Translations under genes and position numbers: made by a program
Notes under the pieces: generated by a model
Told to the model about the DNA's origin: nothing
Database searches by the model: none
The model's input: only the letters and a program-made list of their open reading frames with translations
Assembly (NCBI GenBank): GCA_036583965.1
Contig: JAZBQD010000021.1
Location: 18,731,766 to 18,795,765, forward strand
Direction: 5' to 3'
DNA length: 64,000 nt
From: Prunella strophiata
Lineage: Eukaryota > Chordata > Aves > Passeriformes > Prunellidae
Shown: positions 13,560 through 25,640 of the stretch, in pieces
How the letters are laid out: every line of letters begins with the position of its first letter
Position numbering within the stretch: the first letter of the stretch is position 1

Positions 13560-14665
13560 CAGGGAACCTGGGTGGCTGGAGGATCCTGGGGGTTTGGAGG
13601 ATCCCAAGGGGTTTGGAGGATCCCGGGGGGTTTGGAGGATCCCGGGGGGTTTGGAGGATCCTGAGGGGTTTGGAGGATCCTGGGGGTTTGGAGGGATGCT
13701 GGGGGTTCTGGAGGGTCCCAGGGACATTGGATAATCCCAGAGGATTGGAGCATCCTGTGAGAGAATTGGAGAGATCCCGGGGGGCTGAGGGATCCTGGGG
13801 GCTTTTGGACAATCCCAGGTGGGTTTGAGGGATCCTTGGGGGTTTGGAAGATCCCAGTGGGATTTGGATGATCCTGGAGCTGTTGAATGATGCTGGGGGT
13901 GCTGTATGATCCTGGTGGCATTTGGATGATCCTAGTGGGTTTGGATGATCCCAGGAGTGCTGTATGATCCTGGTGGCATTTGGATGATCCTAGTGGGTTT
14001 GGATGATCCCGGGATGTTGGAAGATGCCAGTGGGATTTGGATGATCCCGGTGGGATTTGGATGATCCTGGGGGTGTTGGATGATGCTGGCGGGTTCGGAT
14101 GATCCCGGTGATGTTTGGAAGATCCTGGTGATGTTTGGATGATCCCGGTGGGATTCAGAGTTTGGATGGTCCCAGTGGGTTTGGATGATCCCGGGGCTGT
14201 TGGATGACCCCGGTGATGCTTGGATCATCCCGGTGGGTTTGGATGATCCCGGTGATGTTCAGAGGATCCTGGTGATGCTCGGATGACCCCGATGGGTTTG
14301 GATGGTCTCGGTGATGTTCTCAAGGTCCCAGTGGGTTCGGATGGTCCCGGTGATGTTCGGAAGGTCCCGGTGATGCTCGGATGGTCCCGGTGATGCTCGG
14401 AGGTCTCGGTGATGTTCAGATGGTCCCGGTGATGCTTGGATGGTCCCGGTGATGCTCGGAAGGTCCCGGTGATGCTCGGATGGCCCCGGTGATGCTCGGA
14501 TGGTCCCGATGATGCTCGGATGGTCCCGGTGATGCTCGGATGGTCCCGGTGATGCTCGGAAGGTCTCGGTGATGCTCGGAAGGTCCCGGTGATGCTCGGA
14601 AGGTCCCGGTGATGCTCGGATGGTCCCGGTGATGCTCGGATGGCCCCGGTGGGATTCGGAGGCTC
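13560..14665. repeat. Compound minisatellite, 18-21-bp GGATCCTGGG / GATGGTCCCGGTGATGCTCG units
   Basis: Three successive sub-arrays are visible: GGATCCYGGGGGTTT units (13560-13800), TTTGGATGATCCYGGTGGGA units (13800-14230), and a very regular 20-bp GGTCCCGGTGATGCTCGGAT array (14230-14650). The units grade into one another. The mirror is 55740-57310, longer by about 460 bp. The 20-bp period keeps several frames open, giving repeated EHHRD / SITGT peptides on the minus strand. Nothing suggests these are translated. Confidence 0.93.
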
Positions 14666-15674
14666 CCGGGGGTTGGGGGGGGGCGGTGCCGTTCCCTTGG
14701 CGGCAGCGCCACCTGGCGGCGGCGAGCAGGGACCGCCGGCCCGCGGCTTCCCCAAAATTTGGAAATCAAACCCGTCCAGGTAGGGCCGGTCTGGACCCTC
14801 TCCCCACCCGGTGGATGCTAAAAAGCTTGGGATTTTTTCTTTATTAATTAATTTTTAAAAATCTCTTTAAAAATGTATTTATTTTGTTTTTTCCTTCTGG
14901 CATCCAGAGATGTGAGGGGGAACATCCCTCTTATCCCATCCTCACACCAGGTGAAACTCCTTTATGGAGCACTTTGGGATCAAGCTTTTCCGTGCCCATG
15001 TGGGACTGATGGGAATACCTGGCATGGAAAAGCATGGAATATTCCATGGGTACAGGCACCTGCCACAGGATGCTCTCAGATGGGCTTGATTATCCAGATT
15101 TACAGAAAACCTTGGAGACTGAACTGGTGGGAACAACACCTGGAATCTGACATGGGTATTTGGGATACCAAGGGATGAGTGTGGCACCAAGTTCTTAGCA
15201 GCTATACAGGCTGAGATCCATAAAAATCAGTAGGTGCCTGATTTCTCCCTCAAAACCAAAATATTTGGGATCTGTGGACCTCAGGGGATCAAAGAACAGC
15301 TCTTGTCACTTTTGGAAGATGACTTTGATTTCTGAAATGCTTTTGGGAAGCCACACCTGAACATCTGGTCCCTTTCCAAGCATAACTCCTGCCTGATGCT
15401 CTGCAGGAAAAGGCAGTGCTGGGATGCTCCTGGGGGCTTTATCCCTTCCAAGGAATCTTTGCACAAGGAGTCACCCTCAGGGGTCAAACAGGTGGATGAG
15501 AGGAGCCCCCTGAGGAGCAGGAGGTGCTCCAGTGCAGCTCTGCAGCTGGAAGCTGATGTTTATTCCTATAAATACTCAGATTGCCTCCACCAGTGAGGAA
15601 AGGCAGGGAGCTGCCTTGTTTTCTTTAGTAACTTTCCCTGTCAGAATCCAGTAAGGAATTAAAACCAGAATATT

Positions 15675-15740
15675 CGTATCAGTGGTTGGACTGGACGATC
15701 CCAGTGGGTTTTTCCACTCTAAATGATCCTGTGAGTTTAT
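15675..15740 (+). mobile_element. CR1 LINE 3'-tail fragment
   Basis: It carries the typical CR1 3' end: TTGGACTGGACGATCCCAG, then a stretch ending TAAATGATCCTGTGA. The mirror copy is 54660-54740. Confidence 0.7.
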
Positions 15741-15811
15741 TATTAATAAAACACAACAGAAGGAGTAAATCTTATTGAGCTTCTGGCTCAATATCCAAAT
15801 TCCCATTATCA

Positions 15812-15985
15812 CAGGGTGCCCAGAGCAGCTGTGGCTGCCCCTGCATCCCTGGCAGTGCCCAAGGCCAGGCTGGACAGGGCTTGGGGCACCCTGGGATGGT
15901 GGAAGGTGTCCCTGCCATGGCAGGGGTGGGATGAGATGAGCTGTGATGTCCCTTCCAACCCAAACCACTCCATGACTGTGATCTC
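15812..15985 (+). mobile_element. CR1 LINE 3'-end fragment
   Basis: It contains the CR1 hallmark strings AAGGCCAGGCTGGACAGGGC, TGGTGGAAGGTGTCCCTGCC and CCTTCCAACCCAAACCA. The mirror copy is 54428-54602. Only the extreme 3' end of the element is present. Confidence 0.85.
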
Positions 15986-15999
15986 AGGTTGCTCTGCTT

Positions 16000-16900
16000 C
16001 ATCCAACTTCTGACAAATATTCCAACTCTAGTCTTAAAATGAACAAAATTTTTGCAGGGGAGCTGCAGATCCTTTGGGAAGTTTCACTGAGGGAGTCACT
16101 GTGCCATCAGTAGGGATTTCCTTTCCTCAGACACTTCTCCAGGTCACCTCAGAGATGTCTGGGACGAGCACCAGAGAGCAAATGGCAATTCCAGAGGTCA
16201 AAGCAGCTCAATTTAATCATGGGAAGGGATGTGGGGACACTGGCAGTGCCACTTGGCTTCAGCAGTGAGAACATGAGCCTGAGCACAGACCTTCCTTTAT
16301 TTAAAGCAGCAAGGCTCAAAAGCCCTGGAAAGGCACAGAAAGTGCAGCTCTGTGGCTCAGCTCAGCTTCAGGCTAATTACTGCAAAAATAAGCAAACACA
16401 CCTGGGAAAGCAGGATGACATGGCCTGGAAAGTTTTGCAGGGACTTTGGGGTACCAGGAGCTCATTTGGAGCAGAACTTTGCTGCAGCAATTGTGTGGGG
16501 GTGAAGAGAAATCCCTGCAGAGCAGCAGCTCCAGGCTCTGCCTCCTCCAGAGGGATGGAAATGCCACACTCCAGAGCCTGAGCAGTGCAGGTGCCTGGAA
16601 ACACTGGGAAAACATGAGATCCCTCTGGAAAAGCACAAGTATGGCTCTTGTCTGAACAATTAATTCACTTGAAACCTGAAGGATTGGTAGCCATGGGTTA
16701 TGGTAATGCTTAGAAATGTGGCAGCTTTCACCACATGAATGTTTCCTTCTTCCTCTGGCCTTTTTTTGATCCCATTTAACTGCCCTGTGGGTGTGCTTTA
16801 TTCTTTAAGGAAAAGGTAAACCTGCTTGGATCAAAGTTGTGGGATGGGTGGATGGTAACACATTTGTGTGACTTGGAGACCTCTGGAGGTGGCACATTTC
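16000..16900. other. Intergenic (left copy), no gene seen
   Basis: Unique-looking sequence mirrored at about 53520-54410. There are no splice-flanked frames with recognisable protein similarity. Confidence 0.4.
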
Positions 16901-16919
16901 ATTTGGGGTAAAATTCCTG

Positions 16920-18945
16920 TTTTGTGTTTTGTCTCCCAGAGCAGGAGCTGTGGTTTGTGCTGGAAAGTTCTGAAGCAGGAGGACCAGTGGGATTAGAGGC
17001 TCCAGGTATCCCCTGGGAGACAAAATGTTGGGAACATAATTTCTGTCACACAGAAGAGCCCAACAGGGGCTTGGTTGGGTTTTTTTTAGAGGTTTTGCTG
17101 AGTTTTTTTGGCCTGTCCTCCTGTTGTTTTCCAAAGGGGTGGGAATGAGCAGTTGCCTCCAGTCTATCAGGAGCCATCTCTGCCTGCCCATCTATAAAAT
17201 GTGGATGCCCCTGGGGCAAAATTCTGGGAAAAAATTCTCATTGGAGCCTTGTCTCCCAGAACAGGAGCTGTGGTTTATCCCTTGGCATACCAAGGTGCTG
17301 GGTACCTTGATGGAAAGTTCTGGAGCAAAGAGGACCATTGGAATTAGAGCCACCCTGATGCTCCAGGTACCAAAAACCCCCTTGGGAACATCAATTCTGT
17401 CACACAGAAGAGCCCAACAAAGGTTTGGTTGAGGTTTTTTGAGAGCTTTTGGCCTGTCCTCCTGTTGTTTTCCAAAGGGGTGGGAATGAGCAGTTGCCTC
17501 CAGTCTGTCAGGAGCCATCTCTGCCTGCCCATCTATAAAATGTGGATGCCCCTGGGGCAAAATTCTGTGAAAAAAATTCTCTTTGGTGCCTTGCCTCCCA
17601 CACAGGAGCTGTAGTTTATCCCTGCAGGTGCTGGGTACCCTGATAGAAAGCTCTGATTCAAAGGACCAGTGGGATTAAGCGCTCCGGTATCCCCTGGGAG
17701 ACAAAATGTTGGGAACATAATTTCTGTCACACAGAAGAGCCCAACAGGGGCTTGGTTGGGTTTTTTTTAGAGGTTTTGCTGAGTTTTTGGCCTGTTCCTC
17801 CCTGTTGTTTTCTCAAAGTGGTGATCACCCATCTGCCTCCAGTCCTATCAGGAGCCATCTCTGCCTGCCCATCTATAAAATGTGGATGCCCCTGGGGCAA
17901 AATTCTGGGAAAAAATTCTCATTGGAGCCTTGTCTCCCAGAACAGGAGCTTGGTTATCCCTTGGCATACCAAGGTTGCCTTGGTCCGTTGATGGAAAGTT
18001 CTGGAGCAAAGAGGACCATTGGAATTAGAGCCACCCTGATGCTCCAGGTACCAAAAACCCCCTTGGGAACATCAATTCTGTCACACAGAAGAGCCCAACA
18101 GGGGTTTGGTTGAGGTTTTTTGAGAGCTTTTGGCCTGTCCTCCTGTTGTTTTCCAAAGGGGTGGGAATGAGCAGTTGCCTCCAGTCTGTCAGGAGCCATC
18201 TCTGCCTGCCCATCTATAAAATGTGGATGCCCCTGGGGCAAAATTCTGGGAAAAATTCTCATTGGAGCCTTGTCTCCCAGAACAGGAGCTGTGGTTTATC
18301 CCTTGGCATACCAAGGTGCTGGGTACCGTGATGGAAAGTTCTGGAGCAAAGAGGACCATTGGAATTAGAGCCACCCTGATGCTCCAGGTACCAAAAACCC
18401 CCTTGGGAACATCAATTCTGTCACACAGAAGAGCCCAACAAAGGTTTGGTTGAGGTTTTTTGAGAGCTTTTGGCCTGTCCTCCTGTTGTTTTCCAAAGGG
18501 GTGGGAATGAGCAGTTGCCTCCAGTCTGTCAGGAGCCATCTCTGCCTGCCCATCTGTAAAATGTGGATGTTCCCTGGGGGGCAAAACTCTGTGAAAAAAA
18601 TCTCTTTGTGTGCCTTGCCTCCCACAGCGGAGCTGTCAGTTTATACCCTGCTGGCAGGTGCTGGGTACCCTGATAGAAAGCTCTGGATCAGAAGGACCCA
18701 GTGGGATTAGAGCCACCATAATGCTTGCAGGTATCAAAATCCCTTTTGGGAACATCAATTCTGTCACACAGAAGAGCCCAACAAAGGTTTGGTTGAGGTT
18801 TTTTGAGAGCTTTTGGCCTGTCCTCCTGTTGTTTTCCAAAGGGGTGGGAAATGAGCAGTTGGCCTCCAGTCTGTCAGGGAGCCATCTCTGCCTGCCCATC
18901 TGTAAAATGTGGATGTTCCTGGGGCCGCAGCAGAGATGGACCAGA
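16920..18945. repeat. 340-bp tandem array, about six copies
   Basis: The marker GAGCCATCTCTGCCTGCCCA recurs near 17171, 17512, 17852, 18193, 18533 and 18877, a period of 340-345 bp. Each unit also contains TGTCACACAGAAGAGCCCAA and CTCCTGTTGTTTTC. The mirror array (52530-53500) has only about three copies. All apparent open frames are repeat-derived. Confidence 0.93.
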
Positions 18946-21344
18946 GATAGATCCATATCCTGAACTCATTTCTCCCAGGCACTTCAGTGGGATGCCCAGC
19001 CCAGAACAATGGCAGGATACACGACCCTAAACATTTCTGCAGGGCTTTTGAAAGATGAAAAGCAGGAGACTCTGCTACCTATGTCAGAGGAGGGGCAGGG
19101 AAACGTTCCATGATGTTTATAGCAGCCATCACGGACATTACACATGGGAACATGGAAATGCTGCCCTGTTCTGGGAGGGAGATAATCTTTAAGAGATGGC
19201 AACCAGGAAATCAAAGCATTTTGGTACACAAGAGCCTCCCAAGCAGGGGGGTTTGCCCCAAGGAACGTGGCCATGGCCACAGATGTTTCCTCCAGAGGCA
19301 GAAGTGCTGCGAGGGGCTGTTCCTTCGGAGGAACCGGAACGAGAGAAATCCCTGCACACGCTTTTCCTCCCCCTCCTCACCCCTGGGGAGAAAAAACACA
19401 GCCCCAGTGCTGGATTTTTCAATGGAAACATTTCCCTAAAAGCCATTTGTTTCTCCCTTTGGAGCAGTAGAAGATGATGAAATAAAAAATAAAAAAATAC
19501 ACAAAATAAAGGCATGGCTTGGAGACAGCGTTTAAACCATCCCTTTCCTGACCTTTTTTTAATTGGGATAATGGGATAAACCTCTGTCCTTCCAGGCTGC
19601 TTGTTGGGAGGGGATCAGGGGAGATGCTGGAGGGCTGGATGTGGACCTGGATGTGAGATCCAAGAAAAGCCTTGATGGTGAGAGATTTTCTTCTCCCCTT
19701 TTTCCTTCCCTGGAAACAAATAGTCTCTGACTCTTGTAACTCAGAGCCTACCCAGCAACCCAGCTTGTTTACTGTTTGTCTTTGGTGGCTTGAAGCGTGT
19801 GTGGCCTTGTCCCTGTTCAGGAAATGCATGGACATGGCTGGCTGAAGGAAAAACCCTCACGCCTGTGCAGTTTTGGGGTGGCACAGAGCACCTCAGCCTC
19901 ATTGTTAGCAGATTGCAGCATTGCCTCACTGCTCTGTGCCACACACCACGCTGGGACTGATGGCCTCCAACAAAAACCCTCTCCAAAGTCACCCTGTTCT
20001 CCCTCATGGAGCTGGTGGAGGCTCCATTCACCCCATTGCTGGTTTCCCTCTGCACTTCTCCCACAAATGAGGGTAGGGAGAAAGGGGAGAATGGTCCTGG
20101 GAAGGTCATGTCCCTCATGGAACACCTTGGTGGTCACTGCTGATCCCAAACCCAGCTCCAGGGGGTCACTCCAGACCAGCACCTTCCTCCACTGAACCTC
20201 AAAAAGAGGGGGAGAGCAGCAACAACAGCTCAACAACAGCTCAACAACAGCATCCCAAGTGTTTGTGCCATGAAAGGAGCTGGAAAGAATGTGCCTGACC
20301 ACATGACAGGCGAGGACATCGGGCTGTGCAGAGAATAGAGAGCCCTCAGTCTGAATTATTGGGAACAAAGTTGGCTCAGGAAAGCATTTCCCATTGTACT
20401 GCTGAACCTTTCTTCTCATCACACAGCTCTGCTGCTGCTGCACCCAAGGCTGGGCTAGGGATCACTTCACTCCCTATTAAAAGCAGAGGAGAGATCTATC
20501 AGCAGCATTTCAGACTTTTCTGCAGCATCCAGGCACTGCTTTGCCACTGTTGATGATTTTCTGATGAGTCCTAAGCAATAAAACTGGGCCAGGATGCCCC
20601 TGGGATGAGGCACATTTTGTATCTTTGTGCACAGGCCACAGCTGCAGCAGGTACAAAATGAGGAATTGTGACTTGAGTGAGTATTCTGCTCTTTAAAGGC
20701 TGTTCATTTCAGGCAGAGAATATTTCAGAGTATGGATTTTATGGTTTGATTGTTGGTATCTTGCATAACCTTGGCCTGGGCCAAAGTAAAACATCAGCAG
20801 GCTTCAATTCAGCAAGATTTCTTCTAAGCTCACAACCCAAGGATTCAATAAAATCTCTTGCATTTCAGAGTTCTGTGGACTTACAGAAATCCCTCCTGAC
20901 TCTGCTCTAAGTGATGCCTTCCTGAGCATGCAGAGAGTCTGGAACAATAGCTCTGACAGAGGCAGACTGCCCCATTCACTTTTTCTACAATCTGCTATTT
21001 CCTTTAGGGTCAGCCCACAAGAGAAAATCCACATCATACAGCTGGAGACACCAGAAGGCCATGCAGGGCTGTGCCTTGGCCACTCTTGTGTTTAATTAAT
21101 TTCATTTAATTCAACAGCAGTTTGGCAGCTGGCACTGAAATGTCTTTTAGCTGGAGAAGAGCAGCACCAAGAGCCCCATTCTGTTTTCAGAGAGGGATTT
21201 ACTGACTGAGATAGCAGCACCTGAAATATCTTTACATTTATTAATAACCTCAATCAAATATAAGGATCACTGCAGCATTTTTCCAGTCCATTCAAAATGT
21301 TAATAAGCTTAACCTTACAGTAATTATTTTTCTTCCTAATCACA
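18946..21344. other. Intergenic (left copy), no gene recognised
   Basis: Matches about 50130-52530 in the other arm. There are several open frames of 75-210 codons on both strands, but none has consistent splice sites, a recognisable domain, or conservation of frame between the two arms (indels break them). A small (CAACAACAGCT)n run lies at about 20219-20250. Confidence 0.4.
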
Positions 21345-21530
21345 GTTCATAGAATCATAAAAGTTGAAAAAGAGCTCCAGGGTCATCAAATCCAAGCTGT
21401 GACCCATCCCCACCTTGTCACCAGCCCAGAGCACTGAGTGCCACCTCCAGCCCTTCCTTGGACACCTCCACCACCTCCCTGGGCAGCCTTTCCATGAAGA
21501 AATTCCTCCTGGTTTCCAACCTGTTGCATA
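21345..21530 (-). mobile_element. CR1 LINE 3'-end fragment
   Basis: Starts with ATAGAATCATAAAAGTTG, the reverse complement of the CR1 octamer tail, and continues through CACCACCTCCCTGGGCAGCC. The mirror copy is 49912-50130. Confidence 0.8.
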
Positions 21531-22341
21531 CCCCTAGTTACCATCTCCTCATAGCATGGCTTTGGAGTTTAATTCTTAGTTGGGAAAGCAACAGGATATT
21601 GGGTAAATACAGTGAAATGTGGCCTTGAAACACATGGCAGAAAAAAGTGACAGGCTGGAAAGAGCTAAGGTTTTGGACACTGCTCACCTGTGGGCTTCAC
21701 CCAGAACCACAATTGCAAACAGAAAAACATCCAGATGTTTGTCCAAACAAAACTGGCCCCTGGCTGCAGGCTGGGCTGACAGGAAAGCAAGCAAAGTTAC
21801 CACATTTACAGAACACATAAACAGATCTGCACTGAAACTCAAGATGGGAAGAAAGGAAAGAAGGTAGAGGATGTGATTGCTACAAAAGTGACCAGAAAAG
21901 GGTGGTTCCACCTGAAATGCAACAGGGGAAGTTTGAGATGCTGCAAGTTTTTGTTGGCAGAGTCACTGGCTTTTAACTGCTAAGGTCACCTGGACATCTT
22001 CAGCAGAGCAAGAAATATTCCAGAGTCAAAAGGAACAGCAAATGATCTCATTACTCAATTTGCCATCATTTGGAAAGGGCAGGCAGGGATGGATAATTAT
22101 TTTTTTGCTTTTCTTTCCTCTGCTTTGGAAGCTGATGATGCAGTGAGTGTGTTTGGGTAGTAACATAACCCTGGCTCTCAGCCTTGAGTGCACAAGCCCT
22201 GAAATGAGACCCAGAGGGTTGTGCAGAGCTTGTCTGAATTTGGGCTCAGTGATACTGGAAATCATTTGGAGCTGTACAAAGAATGGAATGGAATGGAACT
22301 ACTGATTTTTTCCAGATCCTTTGTTGACCTTACAAGAAGTT

Positions 22342-22905
22342 CACAGAATGACAGAATGGTTTGGGTTGGAAGGGATTTGAAAGATCATCTTGTTCCAACC
22401 CCTGTGCTGTGAACAAGGACACCTTCCACCATCCCAGGCTGCTCCAAGCCCTGTCCAGCCTGGCCTTGGGCACTGCCAGGGATCCAGGGGCAGCCACAGC
22501 TGCTCTGGGTACCCTGTGCCAGGGCCTCCCACCCTCACAGGGGAGAATTTCTCCCTGATATCCCATCTGACCCTGCCCTCTGGCAGTTTGAAGCCATTCC
22601 CTGTGTGCTGTCACTCCAGGCCCTTGTCCAATGTCCCTCTCCACCAGGAGGAGGGGTCACTTCCACTTGGAAAGTTATGAGCTCACCCCTCACCCCTCCT
22701 TCCCTCCAGGCTGAACAATCCCAATTCTCTCTACCTTTCCTCCCAGCAGAGCTGCTCCATCCCTCTGCTCATCCTGGTGCCTCCTCTGCCCAGCAGCTCC
22801 TGTCCCTCCTGTGCTGGGATCCCAGGGCTGGATGCAGCTCCAAACCTTTCCTTCAGCCCTTCCCTACAGAGCCACATGACAACGATGAGAACTTTTTATT
22901 TAATA
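22342..22905 (-). mobile_element. CR1 LINE 3'-end copy, about 560 bp
   Basis: Begins ACAGAATGACAGAATGGTTT and GGGTTGGAAGGGATTTGAAA and runs through GTCCAGCCTGGCCTTGGGCA and the region before the CR1 3' UTR. It is the longest CR1 copy in this arm, and no reverse transcriptase is retained. The mirror copy is about 48575-49135. Confidence 0.88.
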
Positions 22906-23384
22906 CTGAATAAATGTCTGACCCTCAAGGCATAATAATCTGCTTAAAATATACTTAACAGTACTCCCTGGCTTAAAAAAAAAAAAAAAAAAAAAAAGTT
23001 TCCAACTCTTACTTAAAAAAAAAAAAATCCATTTAGATGCTTACTTTGACTATGTGCCCAGCATCACTGGCAAAAGTGCTTCTGTTTAGAAATGAAGGCT
23101 GGGCCAAAATTTAACTTGTTTTTCAGGAATAGGAAACCCAAGGGGAAAAAAAAAGGGTAATAAGAGCCATAGCAGATAAATCATTATTGGCCATTACACT
23201 GGAAGGGAATGTTCATGTCCAGGACAGTGCCTGGGAGCATTTTCACCTGGAGAAGTTGGGTGGTGATGTGGAAGAGCATCAGGGATGGTGACAAAGCATC
23301 CATCTCCAGCAAATTCCCAAAGAATTCCATGCCAGACTAAGAAACAACAAGTTGTTACCATGGTGTGCCTGCTTTTCATTTCAA

Positions 23385-23414
23385 AATAATAATAATGATA
23401 ATGATAATAATAAC

Positions 23415-23481
<67 letters not shown>
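23385..23481. repeat. (ATT)n microsatellite
   Basis: A short AATAATGAT lead-in is followed by about 25 pure ATT units. The mirror position in the other arm holds two much longer, interrupted TAA arrays (46749-47143 and 47488-48048). Confidence 0.97.
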
Positions 23482-24266
23482 TTATGTTATTTCACAGAGG
23501 CAAAGGAATCACATCCCATTAGAATAAACAATCAGGAAAAGCAGCTGAATTATAAAATTATATAGCTACATTATAAAATTATCATTTTATAACTATCTGA
23601 TGCATCAGAAAAGCAGTTTTGGGGAAAAGCAGAGAAAACTGGGATTTGCTTTCCTCTGAAAGAAGTAATATAAGGTTGACCAAGGGTTGATTTAGCAAAA
23701 AGCTGAGAAAAGGGTTCCCATCTTTCCCACCTGATGTTACCAGCTCTTACTAGAGCTAGAACTAAGCCAGTGCTTCCACAGCCACTCTTCAAGGCACAAA
23801 AAGATCAATCTCTTTCTCCCTGGCTATTTTTATAAAAAATAAATTGAAAAACTTCCAACAGGCAAAGCCCATTTTTCAGTAAACAGAATTGTTACCCTTA
23901 GGACAGATTTCCTGCTGCTGGCTTTTAACCTCACAGGTACAAAGGGGCAGGTGTAACCTTAACTGACTGACTGGAACCACCCTCCTCCAGGTGCCAAGGG
24001 GCAGAGCTTTAAGCCAGGCTTAACAAGAACACCAAACAGCACCAAAAAACAGATTGTGGGTACTTTGTGGGCAATTATTTATAGAGAAATGGCTCCTCTG
24101 TCACCTGTGGGGACAAACCTTTGCATGTCTAATACAGATGTGAGGAAAGTTTGTGCAGAAATTTGGTTTTGTTAAACCTGAGGGTTACAAAAAACCTTAA
24201 AACTTCATGTTGGCTTCTCACAAAACAATGAAAACACTTCTTTTTTGGTTCTTTTCTCCTCCATAC

Positions 24267-24782
24267 TCATTTGTGACTACTGATTTCTCCTTGCCCTTTG
24301 TTCCTCTGGCTCTTGGCCATCTCCACTCTCAGAGCATTGCCCCCAAGGCTCAGGCCTTGCAAGGAGGCCACAGCTCTGTGTGCAGCTCCCTGCTCCCTGT
24401 AGTGCAGGAAAGCTCTGTGCTGTGCTCCCTGCCACTTCAAGGCAACAGGAACCACCTGCAACTCCCTCAGGGCACTTTTCAGCTCACTCACTCTCAGGCT
24501 GCCAGGCAGGTTCCCCACATACACAGTGGAGATTGTGTCAGACCCCTCTGGTTTGGGATTTCCAGGATCACTTTCCACATGGGGCTGTCCCACTGGAGCT
24601 GAGGCTGGAGCAGCCCGTGGTTGGGGATTTGCAGCCATCACCTTCTTGTCTGAAATTGCTGCTCTGTTGGTGTTTGCTAGGGCTGGGTGTTCATCTTGGA
24701 GGGTGACATCCTTGCCAGCCTGCTTCTCCCTGCATCGGAGAGTCTTTAGGATGGGGATTTTTCCCAGCATCTCAGAGCTGAC
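24267..24782 (-). CDS. MTHFSD: Extra, intact copy of the MTHFSD last exon (RRM)
   Basis: A 516-nt exon with acceptor TTTTTAG on the minus strand just above 24782. It opens [16 protein letters not shown], as expected after the MTHFSD exon at 35830, and ends at a stop at 24267-24269. A linker of about 90 residues is followed by an RNA-recognition motif with RNP2-like VYVGNL and a weak RNP1 (HRAFLHYR), ending [12 protein letters not shown]. The frame is uninterrupted for 171 codons, unlike the collinear copy at 46109-46622. The rest of MTHFSD is absent from this contig. This copy points away from exons 1-7, so it cannot be spliced to them as assembled. It is probably the allelic exon on an inverted contig. 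Confidence 0.88.
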   Translation of the reverse strand, partial: VSSEMLGKIPILKTLRCREKQAGKDVTLQDEHPALANTNRAAISDKKVMAANPQPRAAPASAPVGQPHVESDPGNPKPEGSDTISTVYVGNLPGSLRVSELKSALRELQVVPVALKWQGAQHRAFLHYREQGAAHRAVASLQGLSLGGNALRVEMAKSQRNKGQGEISSHK

Positions 24783-25145
24783 CTAAAAAGGAGGAAGATG
24801 GATTTAATTACTACAAAAGGATTTCTTGCCTTCCAGAAAAAAAGATGATGAGCATCAGGGCTTGTTTGTGCCATAAAAAGAGAGGAACCTTATTATCCTG
24901 CTGCCACACATTCCAAATGTTCCTAATTGCTGCTCTGATTGGGAAGTCTCCCTAAATACACACTGCAGGGCAAAAACAAACATTAGTGGCTCTTGAAGTG
25001 AGCAGCACAACGTGGATCCAGCAGGCAAATCCCAACCAAAGTCAGGACTATTCCAATTTGACATTTATTTATCTGAGTGCTTTCAGATCTGCATTCTCGC
25101 CTATTCTCCCTCTGTGTTTGCTTTGACTGAGGGCCTGTTGATCAA

Positions 25146-25640
25146 GCCTGGCAGAATCCATCCCAATCCATGCCTGGCAGAATCCTACACAATCCTGCCT
25201 GCACTCTGGCAGAATCCTTACACAATCCCTGACTGGCAGAATCCTACACAAATTCCCTGCCCTGGCAGAATCCATCCCAATCCCTTGCTCTGGCAGATAT
25301 CCTACACAATCCTTGACTGGCAGAATCCTACACAATCCCTGCCTGCCCTGGCAGAATTCCTTACACCAATCCTTTGCCCTTTGGGGGCTTTTTTTTTCAT
25401 GGGCAGAATCCTACACAATCCCCCTGCCATGACAGAACCTACCCAAATCCCCTGCCTGGCAGAATCCTACACAATACCTGCCCGGACAGAAATCCTACAC
25501 CAATCCCCTGCCTGACAGAATCCTACACATCCACTGCTCTGGCAGAATCCTACACAATCCCCTGCCCTGACAGAATCCTACACAATCCCTGCCCTGGCAG
25601 AATCCTACACAATCCCTGCACTGACAGAATCCATCCCAAG
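25146..25640. repeat. 26-bp minisatellite, short allele (about 18 units)
   Basis: Units such as TGGCAGAATCCTACACAATC with variable spacers (CCTGACTGG, CCCTGCCC, CCTGCCTGCACTC). It is the reverse complement of the much longer array at 43151-45750. The array would lie in MTHFSD intron 7. Confidence 0.93.

Noticed and set aside
13560..14665. CRISPR-like array
   Set aside because: Units are contiguous, with no unique spacers of constant length. The genome is a vertebrate.
14225..14769. Repeat protein with EHHRD / SITGT units (also 55653-56366)
   Set aside because: The 20-bp period leaves all frames open. The sequence is a minisatellite, and unit differences do not favour synonymous changes.
19189..20443. 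Candidate novel genes in the intergenic block between MTHFSD and FOXF1
   Set aside because: Frames differ between 18946-21344 and its mirror 50131-52529 because of indels. No recognisable domain or paired splice sites.
24267..24786. An independent minus-strand RRM gene
   Set aside because: It lacks any upstream exon and is the reverse-complement copy of the MTHFSD last exon at 46109-46622.
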